Below, piece after piece: positions 48,492 through 61,181 of a stretch of DNA of 64,000 bases; the first letter of the stretch is position 1; every line of letters begins with the position of its first letter. The stretch comes from Caenorhabditis elegans. Taxonomy: Eukaryota; Nematoda; Chromadorea; Rhabditida; Rhabditidae. The translations under genes were made by a program, and so were the position numbers. The stretch spans positions 5,518,001-5,582,000 of the forward strand of contig NC_003279.8 in the NCBI RefSeq assembly GCF_000002985.6, given 5' to 3'. The notes beneath the pieces were generated by a model. That model worked only from the letters and a program-made list of their open reading frames with translations, was not told where the DNA came from and did no database searches.

Positions 48492-51400
48492 TCATCCCTG
48501 TCTGGCAACTTCTGCAGCCGAAACAGGATCCGAAAGTGAGGCGTCAGAATCTTCCAATGCGCTTCTTAGTTTTTCTTCTTGGCGACGACGGTTTTCAAGG
48601 ATTTGCTCAATTTTTCTGTCGATCGAAGAATCACTGAAATTTGTTTTATGTATATTTCAAAAAAGAATTGATATTCCAAAATGCTTACTCTATTTTAACT
48701 TCATTTCCACTTGCATCAAAATAATGAGCAATTCCATCTGTAACAATACGTTCGTATGAATTTCCTTTCTTATCCCTGATTACAGTTGGTGGATGGTATT
48801 TGATGAATCGAACGTGTGGTTTTTCTCTGTGAAAAAAGAATTTATTTCAGATTTTCGATTTAATTCAGTTTGGTACTTTTTCAAAAAATAATTCCAAAAA
48901 ATTAAACTAACTGGGACTGTCCACTGACTTCGACGGTTTCAGAATCATCTCCTCCTGGAATTTTGATTTGTTTGATTTCCTCATTAACAGGCGCTCCAGG
49001 ATTCACTGAATAATATGTTTCTCCATTTTCAGAATTTCTTGAATTTTCGCTTTCAGATAGATCTTTTGGTTCTTGTCTATCTTGTTTCTCATAAAAAACG
49101 CTATCATTCTCGGAATTTCCGTCTTCACTATTGGTGTTCAAATTGTTTCTAGTTTGCAATACATATGCTGGCACTTCGTTACGTTCCTGGTTGTCTTGAT
49201 TGCTATTGGATGCCTGGAAGAAATTGATTTTGTTAATTTTGATCAAATTTTGATTTTGATACAGGCACTTCAGGCTGGAAATTATTTCACTTATGAGAAT
49301 GGTCCGACATATGTCGGGTTGCTCCATCTCCATCAGAACACACGGTGAGTCGCGCGACCCGGTAGATGTCGGTCCAAGATGGAAAGTGAGACCTTCGTAA
49401 CGTAAAAATAACGTCTCAAGATGAAGAAAAGTTTTTCAATTAAGATTTCGTAGAAAAAGAGTGTGCGCCTTTAAGAAGTACTGTAGTTCAAATCTTTGGC
49501 TTTTTGTGATTCTCTTTGGATTTTTCATTATTTTCGAAAAAGGAACTTAAGATGTGGCCGCATATGTGGAAAATTTGAAATAATGAACAAAATTAAGAGC
49601 TTTTTAGAAACTTTTTTGTTCTTTTTTTCGAATTCGGCTTTGGAACTACTGTAAACTTTAAAGGCGCACACTCTTTTTCTTAGTCTTCATTTGAAAACTT
49701 TCGATCGATCGATCATGTCCAGAACCGTATTCTCGCGTCATAAGTCTCCATAGTTTGCACTCGAGTAGTAAGATATCATTAAAAAATTTGCTTCCTTTTT
49801 TAATCAATTGTATTCAGTATATATAATTGTCTACCTGCTGATTCCAGTTATTCTCGTATCCTCTTGGAATGATTCCACGTTGCCTATATTGATTTCTGAG
49901 CCATTCATCATAACCTGGATGACTCTGTGGTGGTTGTTGTTGAATATCATAATATTGATAATTATTCGAAATTTGATTATTTTGAGAAGTTGATTGATCA
50001 AATGGAAGTTTTCTTCCAGATGAATCATAAGCTGGACGATGAGAATCAGTTTGAGATCCAGATGGACGACCGTATTGCTTAAAAATCAAGTTTTTAAAAA
50101 TAAGTGATTTTTCATTTCACTTACATCATAATATGGATACAATCTCATATTTGTAATTCTAACTTCATGATATGGATCCTGATAGATATCCAAATCCTAA
50201 AGCTTTTTTTTTAATTCAGAATTTATTTAAAAATTAGTCACCTCTCGACGTTTTTGCTGTTCAATTTTCAATGGAATTCGGATCTGCAACTTTTTAAACT
50301 TCTATTTTAATCTAACAAAAGGAATGCTAGAAGCGGAAGCAATGTCATTTATTACAGGGGAAGTTTTCAAAGAAAATTACAGCGTTATGCAGAAATGGCT
50401 CTTTGCGGCCCAGTTCTGTTCATTTTTCATGGGAAGTGGCGAAAGGAAAGAGAGGTGGGATTCTAGAAAATAAGCGAAATTGTACAATTTTAAATATTTG
50501 AAAATTAAAAAGATAGGAAACGCTCCTGGCGTATAAGCTTCTGTGTGTCTATATGTATTTGGGAAGACATGATCAACGGGTAGTATTGCGTGAATTTAGT
50601 GGGGGAAAATTGCAATCATAGGGGGTTGAGCATTTAGAGAAGCTTTCTGGGATGATGATAAGCTGCACGTACGTCCGATGGAGGCTGAGTTGACTTTTTG
50701 CGCAGAAGCCACACTTTACGATGGAAGGTTTCGGGGGTGTCGACCTGTAAAATAGAGATGGTTTTCTTCTTTCATCATTGTGTAGTTTCAATTCGCGTCA
50801 CAAAATGATTCGGAGAATCTAGTTCGCATTAAAAAAAAAGGTAATCAATTTACCTCCACTCGTTGTTCATTATTGATAGAAACTCCATTGAATTTTTTTC
50901 CCTTAACATCAGCATCTCCGAAAAGAACCTCATCCGCGTTAGCTTCATACTTTGCAATCTTGTGATGGTGGAACCCAAGAACATCTCTGTTACGGTATTG
51001 TTCTCCTTGAACCCATTCGAAAGGAATTGGCTGATGTGGATTGAATCGTGATCTACTGAGTACACGGAATCCTCCACACACCTCGACGACTTCTTTGTGT
51101 GATCCAACAAACCATCCACAGACCTTGCCATCTGGTTTGATGAACGCATGTCCGAACGCTTCATAGTGAACGTTCTCTCCGTATTTTGACCGTGTAATCC
51201 TGAAGAGAAATTAATAGAATGGAATTCAAAAAATTTTAGTGGCAAAATGGGATTCCATTTTGAAAATGACATGCTATTATTCAATCAAATATTTGGTTAT
51301 GTGTTAATAATAATAACTTGCATGCATATTTTTTGTATCATTACTTCTTTTTTTTCTAATTTTCTATACTTTTTTGAGTTTTTTCCTGTGGAAAACTTTA

Positions 51401-52077
51401 GCGGTTCGTCGTGTTAGTAACTTGAAACTAGATATCATGTATTAGTGACACTGCAACTTTGAACTAAACAAACACTCATACACCACAATCATGCTTTTAT
51501 CAATTTCAGATCTGAGGAAAAATGGATTCACACTGAAAACTAACGGGTTTACGCTCTCCTTCATGTCCCTAAATACACTTTTTGTTTAAAAAATGAATAG
51601 ATAAATTGTGTAATTGATGTCCTATCAGCAATTGAAGCATGTCAGAATCGAATGCTGGCCTCGGATAAACTGTTCGACGAAACAACTTTTTTAAAACGAC
51701 GTACCAGTATCCAACAAACGAGTTTGTCTGTGTATGGCCGTTATTCTCATTAGCTGGGAATACCAAAAAGTCATCTGTTGTACGTCCATCACGAAGATCT
51801 CCATCAAATCCAACAGTCGTCCAGTATTCTTCCTGAATTTGAGAATCGAGTCCACGACATCCTCCCCTTGTCACGAATCCTTCTCTCTGAAAAATAACTT
51901 TTGAAAGTTCGAAAAATTCAGCCGGTTGTCATTAAATATATATTTACTATTAGAAACCAGCTGTCACGTAAACGAACTTACCCCTCTCATTTCCATATAC
52001 TTTCCCCGGCATTTGGCAGCTTCTGTTGCAGTGCATAGAGCTAAAAGTAGAACGGTGACGAGTTTGAGCCCGCTCAT
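48492..52077 (-). CDS. pqn-52: Secreted Q/N-rich (prion-like) nematode protein
   Basis: Ten exons give 544 aa: 51982-52077, 51705-51886, 50854-51199, 50673-50744, 50242-50283, 50125-50196, 49835-50077, 48912-49213, 48689-48826, 48492-48633. Residues 1-20 are a signal peptide (KLVTVLLLALCTATEA). A Cys-containing globular region (about 21-208) has GWFVGSHKEVVEVCGGF and HHHK segments and resembles no family I can name. A Tyr/Pro-rich part, a Q/N-rich low-complexity block (about 270-350, e.g. STSQNNQISNNYQYYDIQQQ), an acidic Ser/Glu/Asn segment, and an Arg/Glu helix near the end follow. The signal peptide without a membrane helix suggests secretion, perhaps into matrix or cuticle (inference). The ATG lies 2 bp after an acceptor. 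The 72 bp exon 50673-50744 is added on open frame, phase and splice sites. The symbol is from remembered locus order and composition. Confidence 0.8.
49452..49680. repeat. Inverted repeat of the GTGTGCGCC family in an intron
   Basis: Arms 49452-49484 and 49648-49680 pair, including a 23 bp perfect core (AGAAAAAGAGTGTGCGCC plus five more bases). The right arm carries TTTAAAGGCGCACAC. Related phrases occur near 29310 and 29945, and a partial ACTCTTTAAAGGGTCA with GGGTCGAGACAT at 58850-58920. This is a dispersed nematode repeat family; here it sits within intron 49214-49834 of the Q/N-rich gene. Confidence 0.75.
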
Positions 52078-53955
52078 ATCTGAAAAGATGTAAAATCATT
52101 AATTGCAAAAAAGGTTATCGATAAGTTAATGTTTAAATATTATCCGAAAGGAAGGAAATAGCTTGCATTTATTGAAGTCAAAGCAATTTAGGTTCTTCAA
52201 GTGAGGAATTTAGAAAACAAAACTAAAAAATGAAGCTAGAAGTGAGTCTGAAGAAAATGGAGCAATTTCGGCTCTCTTTTATGTGTTATGAAATTAGAAC
52301 CGATCAAATTGCGGGCTGTGGGGGAAGTGACTACCACCTGATTGCCTAGAATTTTGCCGACTAAACGGAGTTTTTATTTTATAAACTAAACGCATGCTGA
52401 TCATGAGCATCTGAGAAACTGCACACCCGAACACAACTGAGAGCTAAGAGTGAGCTCAACTCATAAATTAGCTTCAATCGGCACTTTTTACACTTTCTCA
52501 GACTCGTCTCCCGCTCTTCGTCTCAGGGGTCATGTATTCCCCGAAGAATCTATACAAATTTTGTATCATAAGTGTAGTCGGTTTGGTGGGAGCAAGAGCA
52601 CAAAAAAAGAATGAGCACATACACACAAACATTTTTCAGCGAGAAAATTTGACGACTGATTTTGTTTCTTATCTCTGAAAAATTATGAAAGGCGTCGTCG
52701 TAACAGAAAAAGAATTGATTAGGGGGGTTGCGCTGCGGAAAAATGAAAATGGCATTTTTGGAATGACGCTGAAAATTATCGAAAAGCTGAAACTTGAAAA
52801 ATGACTAACATTTCAAAATGATGACTATAGCAGAAAAAATGTATTTTCTACACTTGCCGTAGGCGGAAAGGATTTTTAAATCTTGAGTGTCAGAAAAACT
52901 ATAAACATAAATTAGGTCTAAATTTCGTTGGTGTGATCGTATGGAATGGTATTATTTGATTTAATTAATAAGTTCCATTTATCAGTGACTCATGAAAGAT
53001 GAATTCTATCAATTTTAGTCATGACATGTCGTATATGACATCAAAAAATGTCAAGAATTTGAAAGGTAAAGTTTAAGCTAGAAAAGCATTCAGAATAATG
53101 GAGAAATGTCAAGCTTCAAATTTTGAAATTGAGTGAAGTGAAATAAAATTTCAACATCTAAAAATTGAGGGAAAATAGAAAGGAATCGAAACGTTCTGAT
53201 AAGGCATATGTTGAAAATTACATCGAAGTATAATTCTTCAATAAAAAGACATCTGAGACGGCATTCAGAGGATTATTATGCGTGTAAGTTCCGCGTTTCA
53301 ATAAAAATGTACTTTGCTGTTTTGAAACTATTATATGACTTCTTTTCTAGTTGCCCTTAACCTAAAGAATTCGTATTCCGTTAGTATTACAGAGCGGCGT
53401 AAGTGTTTGGACACCGTAAAAAATATTGTATACATCAAAAACTGCAATAATTTTCTGACCAAAATTATTACTATCGATCAAAACTCAACGGGTATAATAA
53501 GAAACCGACGCTGAAGACTACTGATAATTGATTTTATTTCTGTTTTTGAAAGTTATCGCAACGACAAATTTCACACTATCAGATGGTTGGAGAAAACTCA
53601 AATTATTTTATTGCTTATCGCGGCAAATTTATACCTTTAGCAAACATCGAATGGAAATACCTACGCTAGTTTTTCCAAAGCTAATTCTGAAATTTCCGTT
53701 TTCAAAAACCTAACTAGATGAAGCTCGAGAACCGTTTAGAAGTAAGAATCGATACCAAACAAATTAGATCGTAATGCGGGTGATGAAGAGAATTATTTAC
53801 TTTGCCGACTTTCGGTTTATTATAAGAACACTTCTCTTTACAGGCTGACACAAAATAACAGATTTGGGGACATAAAAACATGCAGGAAACGGGGATCTAG
53901 AATTCTGTGCTATATAAATAAGTACAAAAGATTCAGGAACACAAAGCAATGAAAT
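52078..53955. other. Intergenic region upstream of pqn-52
   Basis: 1.9 kb between the 5' end of the Q/N-rich gene and the 3' end of the Y-box gene, both on the minus strand. It should contain the Q/N-rich gene promoter and the Y-box 3' UTR. AT-rich; no coding sequence supported. Confidence 0.55.
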
Positions 53956-54917
53956 TTAGATCTGAGCATCAATCAACTGAGCACCAAGGCCAGCATCGTC
54001 GAGAGCAGAATCGCAACGATCGATCTTGGAGAGTCCAGCTTCCTCAGAGATGATCTTGGTGCAGGATTTCGAGTCCGGAGAAGCAGTTTCGGAAGAGGTC
54101 CCGAGAGATTCAGTAGTAGCAGAAGAGTCGGCAGCATCACCTGCTCCCTTCTGGTCCTTCTGTTTGCGGTTTTTATTCTTACGCTGCTTTCTTTGCTTCT
54201 TTTTCTCCATTGCTACTGCCGGAGCCTCGACAAGCTTTTCAGTTTCCTTTGAATCAAAATCCTCTCCAACAACGATTTTCGGTTTACGATTCTTACGGAA
54301 GCGAGAGAGAAGCTGATGGCGATATCTAAAGTAACTAGTTTTCCAACTTTACTTGTCAATCAATAACTCACTTCGATCCAGAAACATTCACCCCGGCTGG
54401 TCCGGTGACATTTGCAGCCTCAGGTCCATTCTTACCATCGACCAGATCGAAGAGCACTTCCTCCTCATCGGCAAGTGTCCGAAGGTAAAATTTCTCAGTG
54501 TCCGATTTGGAAATAGCTGTTTGGTGAACGAAGACATCCTTCTCTCCATCACTACGGGAAATGAACCCATAGCGACGAAGTACAGAGTACCACTTCACCT
54601 TTCCTTGAAGTCCAGCGGTAAGAACAATCTTCGCCTTCTGCTCCTCCTCCCAAATGCGTATGCGCTCGGCAGCTGGCAGACGCTAAAAATCATAAAATTG
54701 TAAATGTTGTACATTAGCACGTCATGCATCATAAAGAAAACGAACTACTTCAAAACAGTCAATGGTAGTTCCCAAAGAAGTGAGTTTTAAAAAAACTTAC
54801 ATGCTTGCTTGTATCATCCTTGCTTGGCGATCTTTTCTTGCCGATGGAGAGATCGTCGAGTTTCTTTTCGATGACTTGCTCATCTACTTCGACAGCAGTA
54901 TTCGCAGTGTCCGACAT
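53956..54917 (-). CDS. cey-3: Y-box cold-shock-domain RNA-binding protein
   Basis: Three exons give 265 aa: 54801-54917, 54372-54682, 53956-54325. The cold-shock domain (about 62-138) has the RNP-1-like YGFISR (77-82) and RNP-2-like VFVHQ (89-93), with the usual aromatic and basic surface (GKVKWY). The C-terminal third has a dense lysine/arginine/glutamine tract (KKKQRKQRKNKNRKQK) and then an acidic Ser-rich tail. This is the layout of short Y-box proteins that coat and stabilise mRNA; the worm CEY proteins act in germline mRNP and polysome regulation. The ATG at 54917 follows an acceptor at 54950-54952 by 32 bp, consistent with trans-splicing. An upstream in-frame GTG was not used. The cey-3 assignment over its close paralog rests on the neighbouring kinesin and is from memory. 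Confidence 0.88.
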
Positions 54918-54949
54918 TTTCGCCGTAGTTGCTCTTAGCACTTGAGGTA

Positions 54950-55242
54950 CTGAAAAACAAGACTACATTGAGTGACTGAAGCTTCAAGGGTCGACGGCGT
55001 GCAGAAGAAAAGAAAAAAGTCGAAAAATGACAGATTAAGTGATAAACGCTCGCGGGCCTGTGGTCCCGTACGACCGTAACCAGCGTACCTGCACATCAAA
55101 CATTTGGCGGCGCTTCAAGGTTTTAAACGCATTTCTTACATTTTTTTGTTAACAAATTTGTTTTCTTATTCAATGTTACACACATTTTCATTATTTTTTG
55201 TTGGTATTTGCAGAGCGAACGCATATAAAAACTACAAAATAT
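54950..55242. promoter_or_regulatory. Divergent cey-3 / RMI1-homolog promoter
   Basis: About 290 bp separate the two acceptor sites or ATGs of the divergent genes. Within it, 55103-55112 reads TTTGGCGGCG, an E2F-like core. A GC-richer patch spans 55040-55120. The downstream gene has its leader acceptor (TTTGCAG) ending at 55213, 29 bp before the ATG. Confidence 0.45.
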
Positions 55243-58200
55243 ATGAAAGAAACTGAACTTGATCGTCTTTTCTCTTGGCTTGCTAGGAAACATTACCCAT
55301 TCAAGAGAGAATGGCTAAGAATATGCGTCCAGTATATCGAAGGATCACTCGGACAAAGAATTAAAACTGTTGATGTGAAGCAGATTGGTGAACTTGTCAT
55401 ACAACAGTTTTTGAATTCAAAAATATCCGAAGCTTTGGATCCCACCATGAAAATCCCAACGAGCGCAGTAAAAGTTGTCATTGTTAAAAGAATGATTTTC
55501 CAGGTTATTAGTTTGAAGATCTGCCGAAAATCAACAGGAATATTTTTAGGTTATTTCCTCCACGAATATATCAACATCCTTGTACGAGCAATTGTCAGAA
55601 TGTACTCGACACAACGAAGATTTGGCTTGGTTTCATGGCGGATCCAAAGCTGATCACGAAGAAGAAAATCGCGACAAAGAAAAAGATGTGGCCTCTGATC
55701 GCATGAATCATACGCAGACGAAAAATGCAATTAAGAAACGAGGAATGCTGAAAATTGAGCTCACCGATGGTGTGAATACTTTGAAAGCAATCGAGTTAGA
55801 CGAAGTATTTGATGAAAAAATTATGCTACCCGGTGCAAAGATTATTCTCACAGGAAAAGTTAAATGTCGTCGTGGAAATCTTCTACTGGATAAATCTAAT
55901 TGTGCTTTTCTGGGCGGCCGAGTGGAATCACTAAGTTTTGATAAAGTGGCACAATTATCAAATGCATTGAAGGTTGACTTAGACGCGGAGAAGAAACGAA
56001 GAAAGTAAGTTATCACTTAGATACATTAGAAATCAGACATCATCTTAGCTTGATTTAATTCTTCTAGTAAATTCAATTTTCAGAGCATCTCTGGAAAACG
56101 CTGCTGCTTCTGTATCACGAAATAACAAGAAACAAATAGACAAGAAAAATCTTTCCCTTAATCAATCATCGCTTTCTCCATTTTTAGTCAAAACAAGTCG
56201 AATAACGGGAGAGGTCACTGTAAGTATTTAATCTAGTTCCACTACACTTCTTTCAATGGCTTAAAAACAGTTCTGAAAATTACAGGTTCCGGTGAAACAG
56301 TCTTTGGTGCCTACTGCGTCACGTATTCTACCATCTTCCGTAGCAGTTATTCCCAGCATTCAAATAGAGAAACCAACAGATCCTATTGAAAATTGGGATT
56401 TTTCAATCGAAGAAGTTCCGCAAGAACCAACTCCAGAACCACCAAGTCATCATGTACGGGGCCTTGTTGAACATTATCCATTGCGTTCAAAACCACAAGA
56501 TCCGCTCCCACCACCTCCAACGAAGCGTTTATCTTCATTAATAATTGATAAAAATTCGATTTCAAAAGTGTCCCAAAACATTTCAAATCAGGTCGAGAAA
56601 GGTCTACTGCAAAACAAGACGATCGAAGATTGGACTTTCAATTCGACAAATTCCTTTGACAAATCTAAAAAAGTTATGTCTATTGATAACTCTAAAGATC
56701 AAAAAATGAAAATCAAGGAACTTCCTGGACAACTAATACGACCGACTCCAATCGAAAAACCTATAATCGGTGATCCTAGAATGAACAGTGAGAAACGTAA
56801 GTTAAAACAGAATAAAATATAAAAACCTTTCAGCTATAATATGATCCTCTTAACAACAACTATACCACAAAAGTTTCAGTAAAAGTTTTCCAGGCAAAGA
56901 TGTTTCCGTATGGGTTTGGGAAGATCGGAAAGGATCAGAAGAGGAAGACATTGCGGCGAAAAGGATCAAAAAGATAGATTCAGTTATGGAGATTCCATTA
57001 TGTTTTGTGAAGGAAACAACTCGCCAAGCGAATCGAAGTAATGAAGAGAGTCGTCATAAATTAAATACATTTGCGCAAACAATTCATGGTCCTCGTAGCA
57101 AGATTGACGATTTTCGAGTCAAATCGAACAATGTTCCCGTTTTCAAACAAATTACAGATCACTTTATAACTGTGAAAAGTAATCCTAATTCATTCACATC
57201 TTCTACGCGTCATACACCACCTCAAATGCCGAAAGTAGTCGATTTTGGGAATTTTGAAGATTATGATGAAGATTATGAAGATGAAGTTCTGCCAACATCT
57301 TCGTTCCGAGATCAATTAAAACAAAGAAAAAGTCTAGATAATCATGGAGAAGATGTAGTCTTAGAAGAAGAAATGGATCATGTAGATCACGATGAATCTA
57401 TAAGTGAGTTGTTTTTTAATTTATCGGAAAATTTAACTGATAATCTCGTGATATTCAAAAAAATATTTATATTCAGTTGAATGTACAATGGATCATGAGG
57501 GACGTTTGGAATGCGAACGATGGGGATTGCGTGGAAGGGAATCGAATATTATTGAGGATGATAAACGGAATGTTTACAATGGATATAATATGAATAATAA
57601 TATAGAACGTGACAATAAATACGGTAAGCTATAACTGTCTTAATCAATCATCTGACATTTTGGAAAAATTTCAGATTCTTCAATGAATGGAATGCCCCAG
57701 CCAAATCTCCAGCATCCTCTGTCAATTCTTCCTCCTCCACCAGTCATTCCTCCTTCACAGAATTGGAATTATACAGGATACTACCAAGCTCCGCCACTTA
57801 GGAATGTAATAAAAAGCGAGACGGTGGATTCTGTTGTACCGGAGGACCAGAAAATGGTTGGAGCTCAGGGAAAGAAGAGACCAAATGTAAGACAAGAAAA
57901 TGATAATATGAAAAACAAACAATCGGCGAATGTTCAAGTTTATAGGACACCTTTTGCTGAAAGGGTTTGTTTTTTTTTTCAGAAAAATCAAAATTATTTT
58001 CAAAAAAAGAGGTTTATTCTAGTTGAACAGTGGCGATTCATCTTCAAAATTGTCGCCCCAATTATTCCAACGAATGGCTGATCTGCAAATCGTACCATTC
58101 GGCGATGCACTATTTAATCGAAAATTCTGGATGATGTCAAAAATTGTAGTCATTATGGTAATAGCTGATATTCTGTACGAAGTAACAAAAATTCTAACAT

Positions 58201-58637
58201 TTTCTCACATTTCAGCCAAGTATCTGCAGTCAAATACACGAGTTACAATCTGATGGCATCGATTGGCTACTACAGGTATATTGTCCAAATAATTCATTTC
58301 TAAATACTTTATTTTCCAGATACGAGTAACAGATACATCAGTAAAAAATGTTATCTGCCGCGTTTCCACGAGCCTTCTAAATCGAATTTTTGGATTTGAT
58401 GTTCAACAGTGCAAGGTTACAAAATTAATGTGCTATTCGTAAACCTTTTTTTTTCAGAATTTATTCAACAAAAATCAAGTCGAGGAGCTACGTGCGAAGA
58501 AATGCGAAGCCGAACGTAAACTTCTTGGATTCAAACGTCTTGATCTTCTTTTATGGGTTGAGGTTTCACCAGAGCGTAACCAAATTCCGCTCATTCTTGA
58601 CGTGAAAACGATTTCTGATGCTCTCAATATTTTGTAA
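55243..58637 (+). CDS. rmh-1: RMI1 homolog, BLM/topoisomerase III complex scaffold
   Basis: Eleven exons give 926 aa: 55243-55503, 55550-56004, 56084-56219, 56286-56796, 56894-57403, 57477-57623, 57675-57964, 58023-58157, 58216-58275, 58320-58415, 58458-58637. An N-terminal helical domain (1-87) is followed by an OB fold (about 150-225) with RMI1 signatures ([35 protein letters not shown]). That OB fold binds topoisomerase III in the family. A long charged, Pro-rich linker (about 285-770) contains two IE[N/D]W[D/T]F repeats. The final 155 aa look like the second OB fold that pairs with RMI2. RMI1 supports dissolution of double Holliday junctions and crossover control in meiosis. The donor at 58157/58158 was chosen over an earlier GT because it keeps a beta-strand-like VVIM segment. 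The symbol is from memory. Confidence 0.82.
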
Positions 58638-59192
58638 TTATTTCTATTGCTTGCTACCTGAATTCACGTGTACCACAATATAGTCATGTATTATTTAATT
58701 GTTCTTGTTTTTTTGTTGTTTCCAAATACAATACAACTGTTTTAAGCTTTTTCTTTCGTTAAAATTTCTTTAAAACAGAAATGTAACAAAAAACATAAAT
58801 TTAAACAAACTGTATGGAAAACTGTACAGTTTTCGATACAACGAGAGTTTGAAACTACAGTACTCTTTAAAGGGTCATGCCATTTTCGAATTCATCAAAA
58901 GTTCGTCGGGTCGAGACATACATACTACAGTAAGAAATGTAATATTCTCATAAAGCTCAAAACAATGTATTTATAACCCAATCAACAGCATTTAGACCGG
59001 ACTATATTTTTCCTATCGGGATCTCCCTTTGTTTTGAAACAGACGATTAAAACTCAAAAAACGCAAAGTAAAATTGAAATTCGTTCATTTTGTTAATGAT
59101 CGAAATATTTAGGTTACATCAGTATAAAAGGTTTGCATAAGGCAATAAAAATAACGTTATTTTACATGAAATGTTAGAATAGAATTATATGT
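58638..59192. other. Convergent intergenic region
   Basis: Between the RMI1 homolog stop and the kinesin stop. It includes a fragment of the dispersed repeat (CTTTAAAGGGTCATG, GGGTCGAGACATA at 58865-58920). No gene was seen. Confidence 0.6.
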
Positions 59193-61181
59193 CTAGTTCA
59201 TAGACATCTGGGACACGTCACCCAAGAGAGTCCGTTGCTGCACGGCCGATCCGATGTTAGTACTGCGCATCTTTGAGGCGAATTCGATGCTTCTCTTGGA
59301 CTCTGTCGCTTGCTCGTTGCATGGATTGAGATTGACCACAACCATAGTCTTCGAGTTGCCACGTCCCAAGCAGTCCATCAGCACTTGTGTCAGTTTGCTG
59401 TCGCGATATGAAACATGTCCCTTCTGGGATCTTTGCTGGCTGATGCACATCTGAAGGATAGACAACGACTGGTTGATATTAGTCATCTCCTTGAACTGGT
59501 CGCCACTGACACCAGACTCCTTGGCACGTTCGGATCCTGCGAGATCCACAAGTTTGAGCTGGCACGATGTTGAAATTCCTGTATATCAATATTGTGAATT
59601 AATTATTTTTATTTTCGAAAGTTACCAGTTGATGGCTGATGAGCTGTAATCTTCCACATATAAACGGCGTGCGAACGAGACGAGCTCTCATTGCACTTTG
59701 TCGCCGCCGTCTTCCTGCCACCGTCTGCTACACGAAGAAGTCTAGCCACATCCGAGACATTGGAAATCGTGTGCTCGGAGAGCCCAATCATGGAAACCGT
59801 TTGATCGTTCAAACGAAGTTGGACAACGGCGCGGTCACTGAGAAGGTCGTATGCCACGTTGTTGTAGACTTCTAGGAAAGACAACGAGAAGTCGAATTTC
59901 CATCCAAGTGACTCGAGCTTTCTGGATTCGGCGAACAGAAATGCAGCTGCTCTCGGGATGATTCCTTCCTCTTCACCATTTCCTCCTCGCATCGTGTGAG
60001 TTTTGCCACTTCCGGTTTGTCCATAGGCAATCAATCCGACGTTGTACCCATGCAGTGACGACTGAAATTATCAATTTTCAATTATTAATATTATATTTTG
60101 AAACTAACCCGAATGAACTCCTCGACGTTCGCGAACACTTCCTTCTGCGAGAAGACTGGCGTGAAAACCTTCTCGAATTTGACCACAATTCCAGGCTTCG
60201 AGCCTTCATTGATTCTGATGGTATCGATAGCCGGATACTCAATTGCAGAACTCGAGGCGTCGGCTTCAGATTTGATCAACGGCCGAACGCGAACAGCCAC
60301 ACGAATTTGACCGCGTAAATCGACAACATCGTTGTGCAACTTTCTCAACTCAGCTTCCTTTTCGTTGAGCAGATCCCGGAGATCGTTGTTGTGCACACGA
60401 TAATCCTCGCACTCCTCCACTTTCGCCTTGTTGACTTCTTTCAGCGTGCTCAATTGATCTTGCAGTGAAATCAGCTTGCGATCCGCTCCTTCAAGTTTGC
60501 CATCCAGGATTTGGATCTTGCTCTTCTGATGTTCAGCAAAGTCGGTAGCCTCAGCCATCGCACTCTCGAGCTGCGCAATTTTCTCTTCAAGAAGCGCCAT
60601 CTTAGAAGGGAGAATAGGCTTCTGTGCCACTGGTCGGGCTCTTGTCACCGACGGCTTCAGGGAAGAAGTCGCAGTTGAGCGTTGAGTGGATGGTGGCGGT
60701 GGACGACCTGTGCGAAGTTGTCGAAACGTAGAAGCTGCCGTCAGTGTGGAAATACGGCTCGCGGTGGATTGCATCGTTGGTATGGGACGGGAACACGACG
60801 CTGGTTTGGCCATCGCTGATCGTTCTGGCAACGATGCTCTACCAGTTGCAGGCGTTGTGGGGGTAGGCAAACGAGACGGAGGACGACGAGCAGCGGCTGA
60901 AAACTCGTAATTAAAGTAGTTGTTAACAAAAAAGGTTTTAAACAAAAACAAAAACATGTTTTATTTAGAAGTGTGAACACTTTGAAATCACGAGGAAGTT
61001 ATTTAAAAACACAAATGACAAATTTACCTCCAATCGTTATTCCTCCAGGAGCCGACTGTCTTGGGATTGTTGTTGAATTGGCTTCTTTGGTGGATGGCGC
61101 GGCAGCACGTCCTCTTGTGATCTTCGGCGTTGCTCCGATAGTCGACCGAAACAGGCCACTTCTTCTTCGAGCGACATTCAT
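59193..61181 (-). CDS. klp-15: Kinesin-14, C-terminal motor, minus-end directed
   Basis: Four exons give 587 aa: 61028-61181, 60109-60896, 59626-60061, 59193-59578. A basic Ser/Thr/Pro/Arg tail (1-140, microtubule-binding type) precedes a coiled coil (about 150-245, MALLEEKIAQLESAMAEA onward). The C-terminal motor (247-570) has IRVAVRVRPL, P-loop GQTGSGKTHTM (328-338), switch I NESSSRSH, switch II LVDLAGSERAKESG, and YRDSKLTQVL. The neck-before-motor order and the GQIRV junction mark kinesin-14, which bundles and focuses spindle microtubules. In worms the near-identical KLP-15/KLP-16 pair acts in acentrosomal meiotic spindle assembly. The tail and coil are short for the family. Choosing klp-15 rather than klp-16 rests on the adjacent Y-box gene. 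Confidence 0.9.

Noticed and set aside
54918..54941. Upstream in-frame start for the Y-box protein
   Set aside because: It would need a GTG start; the ATG at 54917 fits trans-splicing and family N-termini.
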